A DNA stretch of 64,000 nucleotides from Trichopria drosophilae. Its lineage: Eukaryota; Arthropoda; Insecta; Hymenoptera; Diapriidae. The notes under the pieces were generated by a model. The model was not told where the DNA came from. It saw only the letters and a list, made by a program, of their open reading frames with translations, and did no database searches. The stretch is taken from contig CM059584.1 in NCBI GenBank assembly GCA_030407085.1, positions 91,520,501 through 91,584,500 of the forward strand, read 5' to 3'. The translations under genes were made by a program, and so were the position numbers. How positions within the stretch are numbered: the first letter of the stretch is position 1; each line of letters opens with the position of its first letter. Below are positions 45,363 to 56,932 of the stretch, piece after piece.

Positions 45363-45896
45363 ATGCCTCGAACTCGTAATCGGACCACTTTTAAAGCCTC
45401 ATGGACTGCCGTTAAATTACAAAACGCGATAGAGGCTGTGAAAAATAATGAAATGTCGCTTAGAAAAGCTGCGAAAAATTTTGGCATTCCTGTCTCAACG
45501 CTTCATGGAAAATTGAAACAATTTTCAGAGACGGCCGCAATTTCTGGTTCAATACCGGGACGTAAGCCAGTATTTAGTGCGAGAGAAGAAAATCAAATGG
45601 CAGAAACAATCAAGACTTTAAGTAAGCTTTTTTATGGCTTAACACCTCGTCAGATTTGCACTGCAGTATTTACGTATACAATGCAGCATAATTTAAAACA
45701 TAATTTTAATAAAGAAAATCACGACTGGAGATTTGTTTTTGACATGGCTTCGTCATTTTCAAAGTTATTTCTAACCTACGAAAGAGAATCCATGCCTACA
45801 TTTACTAGACAACCATGCAAGTCACATTTCTATGGACATTTATCAGTATTGTAGAGAACATGGAATCATAATGCTCTCGTTTGGACTGTTGGGAGC
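45363..45896 (+). pseudogene. Pogo-like transposase, N-terminal part
   Basis: The start MPRTRNRTTF was chosen over an upstream in-frame Met because it begins the conserved part. Residues ~15-60 form a psq-type helix-turn-helix (KLQNAIEAVKNNEMSLRKAA, KNFGIPVSTLHGKLK). A CENP-B-type second HTH follows (GLTPRQICTAV, HNFNKENHDWRFVF). Near 45812, in the +1 frame, a DNHASHIS block (second catalytic Asp region of the DDE core) is joined almost directly to it. About 100 residues including the first catalytic Asp are therefore missing. The reading ends at the Copia insertion. Confidence 0.75.
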
Positions 45897-46145
45897 AGGT
45901 GTAGAAAATAAAAGATCGCACAAGCGGAATTATGACGAACAACAAAAGAGAATGAATTTATTAATAAAAGTGAGGACGCTTGCCGGCGTGGCCGAGAGTT
46001 TGAACCAATCTAGACAAAAATGGGCTGGCGGCGTCACATTCATCGCGTTATGGAATGATCGAGTCGATCTCTCGCGGCGACAGTTCGCACTACAGAAAAA
46101 GGCGCCAAGTATGAAAACGCTTTGAAACGAAGATACACTTCAACA
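45897..46145 (-). repeat. Copia 3' LTR
   Basis: Collinear with 60675-60932 with a few substitutions and small indels. On the minus strand the sequence immediately upstream is AAAGAGGG (46146-46153), the polypurine tract. Confidence 0.9.
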
Positions 46146-46151
46146 CCCTCT

Positions 46152-47413
46152 TTACTTGAGCATTTTCGGTATGCGCTCGATTACATTTAGATTATCTCGC
46201 ATCAATTTAAATTTTTCGAAAGTGAGCGCTTTTGTAAAAATATCCGCGTACTGATCATTAGTATTCACATACTTTGTGTCGATTACATTTTCGCGAAGTT
46301 TTTCGCATATAAAATGGTGTCGCACATCGAAGTGTTTTGATCTGCGATGGAATTCTGGATTTCTACTCAATCTGATCGCGCTTTGATTATCAACATTCAA
46401 AATGGCAGGTCCGTCACATCCATGTCCGACATCCGATAACAATTTCCGGAGCCACATCGCTTCCTTGGTGGCCTCGCTTGCGGCGATAAACTCCGCTTCA
46501 GTCGTGCTTAAGCTGACTGACGCTTGTTGTTTAGACGACCATGTCACGCATCCGCTGTTAATTATAAAGACATGACCGGAAGTTGATCGACGAGTATCAA
46601 GATCCGCCGCGTAATCTGCGTCGGAGTAACCCACGAGGGTACCAACGGTTTCATTGGAGCAAAGCAGTAGTCCGTAATTAATCGATCCTTTTATATATCG
46701 CAGGATGCGTTTTACAGCGCGCCAATGAGTTTCATGGTAATCGTCCAAGTATCTACTAGCAACGCTAACCGAATAAGAAATATCTGGGCGCGAAACTATC
46801 GCAAGGAATAAGAGCGGTCCTACTACTTCGCGATACGGAAGGTTTAAGTCTTTGCGTTGCGACGGGATTGTTAATCTCGCTTGAGGATCGGACGGCGTTT
46901 TGATCACATTCGCATCGAGCATTTCAAACTTACGCAAAATTCTCTCGGCATAAACTTTTTGGCTTATAAAGATCGAGTCTTCGTCACGCGAAATTTCCAT
47001 TCCAACAAAAAAGTTCAGGTCGCCCATCGTAATGATAAATTCCGCATTAAAGAGATCTATAAGCTTATACAAAATGTTTTGATCTTTTCCTAAAAGTAAG
47101 CCATCGTCGACGTATAATGCCAGATAAACTTTACACCCGTTGAATGTACCTGTATAAACGCATCTATCAGCAATGCTTTGCACGAACCCCAACCCTTTTA
47201 TGGAGTCATCGAATCTTTCGTTCCAACAACGCCCGGATTGCTTTAATACATAAATGGATTTATTCAATTTTAAAATGGGGTTTTTAAACTTATTGTTTAT
47301 GACAAGGTCGTCGGGGATACGCATGTACGTCGTTTCTTTCAGATTGCTATTTAGATAAGCGGTGCTTACGTCACTCCAAGTTTCGTTTTTCGCGTGAGCA
47401 TCTAATTTATCTA
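46152..47413 (-). pseudogene. Copia reverse transcriptase (partial) and RNase H
   Basis: A 390-residue open frame (46152-47324), extended upstream to the Gypsy-2 junction by DVSTAYLNSNLKETTYM. It has SIYVLKQSGRCWNERF, the catalytic LALYVDDGLLLG, the SRPDISYSVSVASRY block and the RNase H domain (VGYSDADYAADLDTRRSTSG, SLSTTEAEFIAASEATKEAM, IHCEK-like RHHFICEKLRENVIDTKYV). The RT fingers region between NETWS and DVSTAYLN is missing (near 47370). The remaining frame is stop-free. Confidence 0.85.
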
Positions 47414-48299
47414 TGACCTTCCTTCTGATTACAAAAAGGAAGGGGATATAAAATAATTTTTACGCTAACTCAGGATTCAAATCAATATATTCTATTTTAT
47501 TCGTTACACGATTTCTTGAGCGCGACACGCGAAAGATCGGAACTGGACACGCAAAATTCACACAACGTTACGAAAGCACTTTCCCGTAAGAGAAAAATTT
47601 AGAATTTGACGCGATAAGATTAGCACGCGTGGGTTCTAACCACGCAACGACGAGTTTCTTTATAATCACCGGAGATTCGCAACACGCAACAAAAGAGAAA
47701 AAGGGGGAAAACACGGACGTGCCATCCCTTTACGATGCAAAAAAACGCACGTTCGCAAAGGGGGGATGCCGCGGAGAAGACGTTCCCAAATGTGTAGGTT
47801 GACTTACGGAGCGACGAATTGGAAATACGCCGGCGTCCTCCGGCCTTGGCCCAGTGGTAGATGCCGCACGGAAGAGGTCCCTCTCTCGGTGGTTGCCGGG
47901 GTCGTCACCTCGCTGTGATGTCTCCTGGTTTGCCTGTCACCACCACACGGTCACCGGAATGCACTGTATTTCTCCACGCGACTCGCAAAACTTCTGCTCG
48001 GTACCGAGTTCAAAAACGACGATCGAAACGCACAACGACTCGGTCTGATGCTGTCGAAAAACAAAAGGGCTTTTGGGGTCCGTCTCGTAGCACGTCCGAA
48101 AACGAAGTGATGAGTGGGGCCGATAGCGCTTGGTAGATGCGCGCGGGAACCGTACGCGCATCTCCAGCGACCAGGAGCGGAGAATCACCGGGGGTGATAC
48201 GGGGGAAGTAGGAAGCGGGGTCCGAACGGGGTTTTCCCCGCCTAATCGCGGTGTTAGGGAAGTCGCCTCCGTCTTCGTCTCGGGCGGCTTACATGCTGC

Positions 48300-48385
<86 letters not shown>

Positions 48386-48943
48386 CGTTATGTGACGCAA
48401 TCGAGAATAACCACGCTGCTAGAATGCAGCTTTGCGGTGGCAAGAGCTGGACGGCTACTGTCGAATGAGTGGAGGCGCGTAAGGTCGCCATCCACGGGGG
48501 AAACGAAGGGGAATATGAGACGGTTTTTTAACGTGCTGGGCCTGAATACTGCAGGCGCGCAGCGACGGAAGGGGGGAACGATGCAGGCGCGTCGGAGAGG
48601 GGCGGTGTCCCTTCTCGACGGCCAAGATGACTCCTACCATCGGGTGGTACCTCCTGCGCTGCCGAGAGGGACAGCCAGGGGAAAGAGGGGCTCGGGCGTT
48701 TCGAGTGCTCGGGAGGTGGTGACGCTCCCGGCGGAACGCGCAACCGAGCAAATGACGGTAATGCCGTTCAGGCGTTTTACCGGCGACTGACGGACGGTAT
48801 CCGAATTAATAAAACTGATCACAAACAAAAAAAAAAGGATTGAGGAAGGTGATCCTGAGCTCCGGGACACTTTCGACACGCGAGGGAACCGCGGCATCCA
48901 CCGTGAAGGATCTGCCAATGGGTCGATCGGTGACACCTTGTCA
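47414..48943 (-). repeat. Gypsy-2 3' LTR
   Basis: Very similar to 56933-58377. The main differences are an expanded GA microsatellite and a 17-bp segment (GTGTTAGGGAAGTCGCC) present only here. Overlapping ORFs in the LTR (for example 48392-48790 plus) are mirrored in the other LTR but run antisense to the element and have no recognisable domain. Confidence 0.9.
48302..48382 (+). repeat. Expanded GA microsatellite in the Gypsy-2 3' LTR
   Basis: About 40 uninterrupted AG/GA units. The corresponding site in the other LTR (57799-57816) has about nine units. Confidence 0.95.
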
Positions 48944-49027
48944 CAATCGATAGCACGCTTCCAAGACGCCGAATCATCACGACTCAAAGCATCCCTGAAG
49001 GTTTTTGGAGGATCGCGGTACACTAAA
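48944..49027 (-). repeat. 84-bp Copia coding segment copied beside the Gypsy-2 3' LTR
   Basis: Nearly identical to 58378-58461, which is the Copia sequence adjoining the Gypsy-2 5' LTR (encoding TFRDALSRDDSASWKRAID). Here it lies on the inner side of the 3' LTR, where Gypsy-2 sequence should be. Confidence 0.9.
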
Positions 49028-49620
49028 TATAATACGGAGGCTCGGATTCAATTTTCAGACGCAAACTTTCCGCTCACTTTCCTTAATCGCTACTACGCAG
49101 TGTCTATACTCGAGGAACTTTACGCGAAATCACTCACAGTCCTTATTCTCTAATGCACTTGACATTTTCTACAGGGTACGTTCCTGTATCCCTGGGAAGC
49201 CTACATTGCCCGTGGGCCTATACAAAAGGGTATCTAAATAAATGTCGCTAGCGCACGCAAATTTCACAATTCCACGGGGTCCTTTCCCCGGGTAAGCACA
49301 TATGCCGGCTGGCTGATACAATTTTACCTTATGACTATTCGGTATACGACCGTACGCAAGGCTTCGGATCTTCCAGCTTCGGAGCACGCTGTCTTCAATC
49401 TTCGACGAGGGCGAGAGAAGTGGAAGGGATCCAGGTACGGAGAGGATTCCTTATCAATTATTTGGGAGTTGGATGGTTCGCAAATTTATCTGGAAATCAA
49501 TAACATGAAGGGGGGTCTGAACCGTCGGAGGGTCGTTAGCCGCTCCCGGTGTCGTAAATTCTCAATTTCGGCGTGGCCTTAGGCCCGGTCGCCGCTCAAA
49601 CATTGGCCCCGGGGCGGCTT
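49028..49620. other. Gypsy-2 3' non-coding stretch, unassigned
   Basis: About 590 bp between the integrase C-terminus and the 84-bp Copia piece. It contains ACATGAAGGGGGGTCTGA-like purine-rich sequence but no coding frame. It could include the element's original 3' LTR boundary. Confidence 0.4.
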
Positions 49621-50760
49621 TTACTCGCGGTCCCGGAGGGTTTCGTGGGCGTCCACGACGATTTGGTACTTCGGGTAGGTCTTCCTTTTGAGATTCCCTA
49701 GCCGTTGCGGGGCTCCAACTGTTCTCCGTCGGTGGTGGTGGGGGGTTACTGCGTAGGTGTTTTGGGGGTCGACCACGGCGACGTGGGGCGACACCCTCTT
49801 TGGGTACTGGGGGCTCTGTGGGGGGTGTAGGGGCTGTTGAGCACGGGGGTTCACTGTCTCGTCGTACAGATTCGAGATGCCGCAGCCCGCTCCAGGTTGC
49901 GATCTACCCAGTCATGAATGAGGGGCAATCGCTTCATGCGGTCGCACCAAAATTCAGGATTGGTAGGAAGGGACAAGGGAGGAGGGGGAATATCTTTGCG
50001 CAGGTTTCTCATGGGGACCGGTTTACGACCATAATTCAGGAACGCGGGAGTCATTTGTGTGGAGGATTGAACAGCCGTGTTCATGGCAAACGCTAATTCG
50101 GGAAGATGCACGTCCCAGTCACGATGGTCATGCGATACGAACGCGCTCATCATCGTTTTAAGAGTTCGATTGACTCTTTCGACCGGGTTGGCCTGTGCAT
50201 GGTACGGCGGGATAGGGGTTGGGGTGATACCCAAATCCACGAGGTGAGACGATATGTGCTTGTTAGCGTATTGTTTGGCGTTGTCCGTCAGAAAATATTT
50301 CGGGCAACCCCATCGGTTTATAGGCTATCAAAAGCATCCATAATCGCGGGACCAGTAGCCGCGCGAAGGGGTTTCACCTCGATGTATTTCGTGAACATGT
50401 CCTGAAATACGACTGCAAATTGATTTTGCTTCTTGCTTGGGGGAAACGGCCCCATGATGTCGGAGCTAACCGTCATTCAGGGACCTTCGGTTGTTCTCTC
50501 GGTCATTAGACCAGGGGGGGGGGGTTGTTGGGAAACCTTAACTTTCTGACACGAAGGGCATCGGGATACGTAACGCGAAACATCCTGAAATATTCCGGGC
50601 CAGTAAAAATCCTGAATTAGGCGATGGTAGATCTTGTCCACGCCAAGATGACCGGATTGGGGACAATCATGGGCATCGCTCATGGCACGTGAACGCGACG
50701 GGGCGGGTATGACCAGCTTCCAGGCGTCCTGGTCGGTCACCGCTGACTCAATAACGGGTG
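49621..50760 (-). pseudogene. Gypsy-2 integrase
   Basis: The zinc domain lies in frame 50477-50740: HLGVDKIYHRLIQDFYWPGI with CPSCQKVK (HHCC). The catalytic core is split by a small shift near 50325. SSDIMGPFPPSKKQNQFAVV gives the first Asp and an LTDNAKQ block the second. HAQANPVERVNRTLKTMMSA (frame 49851-50240) gives the Glu. The C-terminal domain (LNYGRKPVP, then frame 49621-49854) is Pro/Arg-rich. All three DDE residues are present, so only frameshifts disable it. It joins the RT frame with a one-base shift near 50740. Confidence 0.8.
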
Positions 50761-52113
50761 CGGCCGATGGTAGTAAATTCTACCATCTTCTATCCGCCAG
50801 TTGGGGTATTTAGAGGGGAATTCTCTAATATTCGATATCTTTTGGGTATACCAGGGGTCTGCATCATCTCCAATGGCGCCAAGGGCTTCTTCCACATTTT
50901 CGTACATGCGGGATAATGCGTCGGGTACAACATTGAGGGCACCTGCGCGATGCGTTATCTCCATGTCGTACGCCTGCATGGCTAATGCCCAACGGGCTAG
51001 TCGACCGGAGGGGTCACGCAAGTTCCGGAGCCACTTCAGGCTATGATGGTCGGTGATGACCTTGAAGTGCGTTCCCTCTATATACGGACGATACTTTTTC
51101 ACCGCCCAGAGGACGCCGAGGTATTCCTTCTCGGTGACCGTGTACTTCCGTTCGGCTTTGGTGAGGATGCGACTAGCGAAGTTAATCGGGTGCTCCTCTC
51201 CATTGACCTCCTGGGTAATCACGGCACCAAGGGCGAAATCGCTCGCGTCCGTCTGGATCGTGAACTCAATTCCAAAATCGGGGCGTTTCAATACGGGGGT
51301 GTGGGTGAGAGAGTCACGTAGCGCTTCAAACGCTTTCTGTTGCGCCTCTCTCCAGGTCCAGGTGGTGCCTTTGGTCAAAAGCTGCGACAGAGGAACGCGA
51401 TCATGGGAGAAATTTGGGAGGAAACGGGAGTACCACCCCACCATTCCCAAAAAGCGGCGGAGCTGCTTGACGTTGGTAGGTGGGGGAAATTCCAAAATGG
51501 GGGCGGTCTTCTCCGGGTCGGTTTTCAAGCCGTCTTTATTGAGCACGAAGCCAAGGTATTTGACCTCTTCCCGGAAGAACTCGCTTTTCTCTAGATTTAA
51601 CTCCAAACCAGCGCGTTTGAGGGAGGTTAATACGACTTCTAGATAACGGAAGTTATCATTGTCCGTAGCGATGATGATATCGTCTAGGTATGCAAAGACG
51701 TGGGGTTCCCACGCAGGATCAATGAGGCGATCCACTAGCCGTTGGAAGGTGGCGGTGGCGTTGGTAAGGCCAAACGGCATACGTTTAAATTGGAAGAGTC
51801 CACGGCCTGGAACTGCGAAGGCCGTGATGGGTCGACTCTGGGGCGCAACGGGGACCTGAAAATAAGCCTGACTGAGATCTAGCGTGGTGATACACCGAGC
51901 GCGACTCAGACCAGCCAGTATTCTGTCCATGGAGGGGAGGGGGTAGGCGTCCTTGCGGGTGATTTTGTTGACGTCCCGGAAGTCCACGCAAAAGCGGAAC
52001 GTACCGTTGGACTTCTTCACTATCACCGGGTTGCTCAACCACGGGCTTTCCGCTCGTTCGATGACACCCACTCTGGCCATCTCATCGACGGCGTCCTGTG
52101 CGACCTTGAGCAT
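50737..52113 (-). CDS. Gypsy-2 reverse transcriptase and RNase H (open segment)
   Basis: A stop-free 458-residue frame. RT: ESPWLSNPVIVKKSNGTFRF, CITTLDLSQAYFQVPV, FKRMPFGLTNATATFQRLVD, then the intact catalytic FAYLDDIIIATDND, and VKYLGFVLNKDGLKTDPEKT. RNase H: IQTDASDFALGAVITQ, YTVTEKEYLGVLWAVKKYRP, VITDHHSLKWLRNLRDPSGR, ITHRAGALNVVPDALSR. Catalytic residues are all visible, and this is the best preserved pol segment in the window. It is part of the gag-pol polyprotein, so the first Met is not a real start. Confidence 0.9.
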   Translation of the reverse strand: MLKVAQDAVDEMARVGVIERAESPWLSNPVIVKKSNGTFRFCVDFRDVNKITRKDAYPLPSMDRILAGLSRARCITTLDLSQAYFQVPVAPQSRPITAFAVPGRGLFQFKRMPFGLTNATATFQRLVDRLIDPAWEPHVFAYLDDIIIATDNDNFRYLEVVLTSLKRAGLELNLEKSEFFREEVKYLGFVLNKDGLKTDPEKTAPILEFPPPTNVKQLRRFLGMVGWYSRFLPNFSHDRVPLSQLLTKGTTWTWREAQQKAFEALRDSLTHTPVLKRPDFGIEFTIQTDASDFALGAVITQEVNGEEHPINFASRILTKAERKYTVTEKEYLGVLWAVKKYRPYIEGTHFKVITDHHSLKWLRNLRDPSGRLARWALAMQAYDMEITHRAGALNVVPDALSRMYENVEEALGAIGDDADPWYTQKISNIREFPSKYPNWRIEDGRIYYHRPHPLLSQR

Positions 52114-52955
52114 GTAAGGGGACAGGAGTCGGGATTTTTTGGCGAATTGGGGGGTGGTGTTGGACGTCTATGTGATGATCCAGGGGGGTATAAACGATTG
52201 AGAAGCCGTTTTAAACGGGGGTGGGCTTCTCGGGACGGGGCGATCAATCCTACGCAGTCGTACGAGGCATGTACGTTGGCCGAAACCTCTTTTTCCTCTA
52301 ATGCTCTAGTTTTCCCGCTACCACTAGTCCACGTTCCGTTTTCCGTGTCTAGCTTTACTCTAAATAGACGCAAAAAGTCCATGCCAAGTACGCATGCGTA
52401 ATCGAGGGATGCAGCTCGGATCTCCAAGTTCTCTATTTGTTCGTCAAGGGTGATTCGGAGGGTTACTGAGCCAGCGAGGGAGATTGAAGATCCGTCCGCG
52501 ACTCGGACTTGCTCGCTTGTCTTTTTTAAGAAGGGGGCCACAAGTCTTTTATAGGTAACCCCTAGGTACGACTTAGAAGCGCCTGTATCTACTAGGGCTC
52601 GTATCTGGGTCCCAAGCAACGCCAACGTTATGAATGGACGCTGATCAGCGTCCAACAGGGACGCGGAAGGGGGAATTGACTCTACGGACGCGAAGGGTTC
52701 CGAAGTGGATCCACGAGGGGGTGACTGGGGGAACCGGTGAGACTTCGTGGATTGGGGCGTCGTGGGTGACGGAGTCGATTTCCCTCGGGAGTCTGGGGTG
52801 TTCGGGTTTTTGAAACTATTATGGGGGGCCCTTGGGGACTCTGTCCCTCCCATTAGTAGTTTCCCGAACGTTTCCGTGCGCAGACGGGGCAATCGTTGCT
52901 CGTGCGTCCCGGATAACCGCAAACTCGGCAAAAATAGCCGAGGGGGTGAGAACAT
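52035..52955 (-). pseudogene. Gypsy-2 protease region
   Basis: An open frame of 306 residues. A Ser/Pro-rich linker leads to an aspartic protease with IRALVDTGASKSYLGVTYKR (active-site DTG intact), VADGSSISLAGSVTLRITL and ACVLGMDFLRLFRV. It overlaps gag on one side and the RT frame on the other, each in a different frame. Confidence 0.8.
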
Positions 52956-55253
52956 TCGCGATAAATGTGGCCCGTCTGTTTACAGTTGTAACAGCGGACC
53001 ATCGGACTGGGGCTGGGTGAACCCCTAGGGCTGAGGGGAGGGGTGGATGGCGCGACTTCCGATAATGGAGGAATTCGCTTCGGGCGCGAGAACTGAGGAG
53101 TCGGGAGGGTCGGTGGTGAAGGGCGTCGGGGCGGGGCCGACGCCTTCGGGGGTTTTGGGCGCGACACCGGGCCGATGTGGCGCGCAGCAGTGGAGATGCG
53201 TCAGCCACGGGTGGTGGGGGTGAAGGTGAATCTCTATGATTTCCCTTAGGCTGTGCCGGGGGGGGGGGGGCGGGGGTAGTAGCGGCTAATTTGTCTCTCT
53301 GTTTCTTAATCTTTGGAGAGTAGGCGAAAGCCGGGTAGACCGACTGTGCAGCGGGTGGAGGGGGTCGGTAAGATCTTTCCTGACTCGCTACACTCTCGAC
53401 CTGGCGGCCTTGGCGCAGCAAATCCGGAAAGTCTTGTACGGATTCGCGGCGTATGTGCTTTGCGAGACCGGGCGTCAAGTTCTGGACACAAATGTCCAAT
53501 TGTTCGACAACTGAAGGGGGAATCAAAAGTAATCTAAATAGGCTTCTTAAAGCCACTATATATTCTCGAATGGGTTCTTCCGGCCCTTGGGTCCTTAGCG
53601 TAATTTCCCGTTTAATGCTGGCTTCGGGGCTTTGCTGCCCATAAGCATCCCGAAAATAACGCACGAAGCCAGGGTAGGAGCTCCAGCTGTTCCGTTCCAC
53701 TCGGAACCAGGCTAGGACTGCGCCTTTGAAAGGTTCTGGGAGGGCACGGAGGAGGTCGTCCTCTGTGAGGTCACGGCTCGAGCTATATTCTACGAGTTTG
53801 GTGAGAAAGTCTTCGGCATCCTCACCTTCCTCGCCCGAGAATCGAGGCCCATGTGACCTCCAGTGTTCGATGGCGGTTTTACCCCAACGAACTGCGGACT
53901 GGGACAAGCTGGGGTGGTAGGTTGAGTTACCCGAGGGGAGCTGCTGCCCGACTCGAGTACTACTACCGGGAGGGGGGTTGGGGAATAAACTGTATGTCAA
54001 ATCTGCCGGGAAATGAACTGCTGTCCTGCCCGGAGGGTTTGACAGAGGAGGGGCTCGATCATGCACACCTAGTGGCGCACGAATGGGGGGATAGGGGGGT
54101 ATTGGTACTGGTAAGATGGTTAGGGGTAGGATGAGGCTGGGGGTGGTTGCTGAGAATTAGGAAATGGGGAAGGATAGTGAGGCTGCGGAGGCGGGGGATA
54201 GGTTGAGGTCGGGGGAGGCTGGTAGTCGGAATGTGGGTCATTTGGATAGGTTGATCGATCAGGGAAGACTCGGGGGAATTCCGAGGGCTGGGAGAAGAAA
54301 GAATCAGCCGGTTGTGGGAGCGGAGAGTGGGGAGTTTGGTGAGGGAAGGAAGGAGGTTGTCGGGAACAGGGAGGTTCCCGGTACAGTACCTGACCCGGTC
54401 GGGGAGCTGGGTGCTCTTCCCGAACCGTTGGCCGGGGATTATGGTCACGTGAGGGTCGGTGGGGGTATTCCCCCAATCGTGGGAGCGGGGGGTAGTTATC
54501 ACGCGTTCCTATTTGGGGCTCATTCGGTGCGAACCCGTGGGCTCCGTGGCGGGGTTCATTGCGGGTGTCTCTATTATTTGTTCCTGAGAGGGGAGGGGGG
54601 TTATTATCCCCTACCGCTGTGGGGGGAGGGTTACCGTAGTTTTGAGATTCCGAAGAGGGTACACTTCCCCTGGTGTCTTTCGGCGGCCCAATACCTCCCG
54701 TTTGGGGATGGTAGAGGGCGCTCGCCGGATCAGACATTTCGGGTAGTGTATGGGGGAAATTTTGAGGTAAGGAGGACTCCGTTCCTAAAAAGGCGGAAGT
54801 GCCCTCTACGAATGTTAGGGGGTCACGATAGAACGCGCGGGATCTATCGGAAGGGAGCTGGGTGGGGGGGAACGCGAAAGCACCTAGTCGGTCGCGTTGG
54901 GGCATTGGATCCCCGGAATCCATGTAGTTGGAGTAGGTGGCATTGAGCGACCCATTGAGGACATTCCCAATTATTGGGTAACTTATCGCCTCGTATAGGG
55001 TAAAAGAGGGTAAGTTACCCCGGCCATCCACCGCGGGTTCCCATACATCTTTCGTGTCGGGGAACCGCGCTTTGATGGTATGGACAGCGAGACGATCGCA
55101 AATAGCGTCCATTGACCCCGAAATCAGGATCCCTGCACGATCACATCTTCTTAGAAGGTCGCGCAGGTCTACGATAGCGCGCACTTCCTCCCGGATGGCC
55201 ATTTGCTGATCCGGGGTGGTTACCCTTAGTGCCAGGGCTCGCGGGGGAGACAT
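52819..55253 (-). pseudogene. Gypsy-2 gag
   Basis: The N-terminal segment 54120-55253 (MSPPRALALRVTTPDQQMAI) is followed by a long Pro-rich region. After a shift near 54120, segment 52819-54066 carries the retrotransposon capsid domain (HGPRFSGEEGEDAEDFLTKL, LLRALPEPFKGAVLAWFRVE, IREYIVALRSLFRLLLIPPS). After another shift around the G-run at 53257-53270, the frame 52853-53167 carries the nucleocapsid zinc knuckles (CYNCKQTGHIYREC, then CRVCGYPGRTSNDC). An overlapping upstream frame (55141-55392, MDTTGTPPPGTYPG) may be the true gag start with a further shift. Confidence 0.8.
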
Positions 55254-55392
55254 TGGTCGTTGTCGACATATTGAGTGACGGTGCCGTTGTGACTGTCACC
55301 ATGGTCGACGTAGTAGTGGGGGTCATTATTGTGGGGGCAACTGCCCCCACTCCGGGGTAAGTGCCGGGTGGGGGAGTACCGGTGGTATCCAT

Positions 55393-56916
55393 TACTCACG
55401 CAGTAAAACCAAAAAAAAAAAAAAAAAAAAAAAAAAGAAAGCGAGATTATCCAGTGAGCCTATGCACTAGATAGGAGGGGATAAGTGGGGGGGGGGGTTT
55501 GTCTCCGTCACACACGAGACAAAAAGAAAAAAATATTAAAAAAAAAAAAAAAACGATTTCCCGGAGCAAAAGCAAAAAAAAAAAATTGATTTAATTAATC
55601 CCGGTTCTAGGGTGGGGGTAGCGCGAGATTCTACCTCGCGACCGTCTGTCTCAGCAGAGTCCCCTAGACCGAAGAAGGGGAAATCCAGAACGCAAAACCA
55701 AAAAAAAAAATAACGGTTTGACGTGCAGTATGCCAACGCCAAAATAGGAGAAAAACAAAAAAAAACAAAAAAAAAGGGGGGGGGGTTAGAGCATAAGTGA
55801 CAATTTCAAAACCAAAAAAAAACTAACAAGAGAAAGGGTTTCCCCGCCTTGAGATCTCAATATCGGTTTTTGTTTATATAAAAAAATTTTATCGAAACCA
55901 CTATTCGTTTGTAATAACGCATATGTAGATAAAAAAAAATAATACAAAAAGAACTTTAGCAATTACTCCAACCACGAAAAATCCAAGTTCCACAAAAAAA
56001 ACTACTAACTCGAAAACTGGTTTTCCTGTGTATATAATTATTAAATTATTATCACAGGTATCGGGGAATACTAAAGGGGAAGGTCACCATAGGGTGGCAA
56101 GGTCACTTCGAAAGTTTTTGTTAATTCAAACCTTTCGAACTCGGGTCGAAACAATGTGTTACTATTTGTAACTTTTATTTCGTTTTGGGTGTTCTATATT
56201 CTGGGATTTGCTAATTATGGGTATTCTGGAAAGTTAAGATGGAATATTAAATATTATTAAATTCAAAAGTAATCTAGTTATTGGGATTTTTCAAATTTAT
56301 TATTCCGTGAAGAATATCATTATCAAGTTTATAATTGAAAACGATTTTCTTTTCAAATGCTGCTAATTATAGAAATAATACTAAGGTAAACAAATACACA
56401 ACTTTATTGTTTTCCGGAATTTTCACCGAAAAACAAACAGTTATTAATTAACGAATTCTTTTTGAAATTATATGATTACTTTTTCAACCGATTTTTATTT
56501 AGGCACTAAAATTTCCAATTTTCTTTCCCATTAACTAGAAGGTTGCGGGGAGGATTTCAAGGTCAGGAAGGAAAAATACAAATGGGGAATAATTATTCAC
56601 AAAATTTTCATAATCATTATTATCCTTAATTCTAATTATTCTTAATAATTAAGTACATATAATTATATATATATATATATCTTAATCGCTAAATATATTC
56701 AATATAGAATAGGGGAGGGACGCGAAACTGTAACCGAAGCTGGAAAGCCCGAGACCGACTTCGTTTTCTTAAATCGCAAGATTACTCAAATAACACACAA
56801 AAATGACGCAATCGAAAATGACGACAATTCGAATTCTTCCGGCGAACTCTACTGTTTCCAAAATTTTTATTTAATTTTTAGGAAAATCACAAATTTGATT
56901 TTCCCACCAGGGATGC
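55393..56916 (-). other. Gypsy-2 5' leader, homopolymer-rich
   Basis: About 1.5 kb between gag and the primer-binding region. On the plus strand it contains poly-A runs (26 nt near 55410, others near 55540 and 55690) and poly-G runs near 55490 and 55775, then AT-rich sequence. No coding frame is supported. It is long for a leader and could include unrelated insertion. Confidence 0.5.
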
Positions 56917-56929
56917 CATTTATGACCTT
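56917..56929 (-). other. Gypsy-2 primer-binding site candidate
   Basis: On the minus strand, TGGCATCCCTGGT begins four bases after the GGTCA end of the 5' LTR. The position and TGG start fit a PBS; the primer tRNA is not assigned. Confidence 0.55.
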
Positions 56930-56932
56930 CCT

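Noticed and set aside
47848..47900. tRNA-like A-box (TGGCCCAGTGGTAG) in the Gypsy-2 LTR, repeated at 57359
   Set aside because: No cloverleaf or correctly spaced B-box could be formed; the similarity is local.
50801..51859. Several plus-strand ORFs of 66-197 residues
   Set aside because: They are antisense shadows of the intact Gypsy-2 RT/RNase H frame.
54164..54946. 260-residue plus-strand ORF
   Set aside because: It is antisense to the Pro-rich gag of Gypsy-2 and reads as Gly/Arg-rich low complexity.
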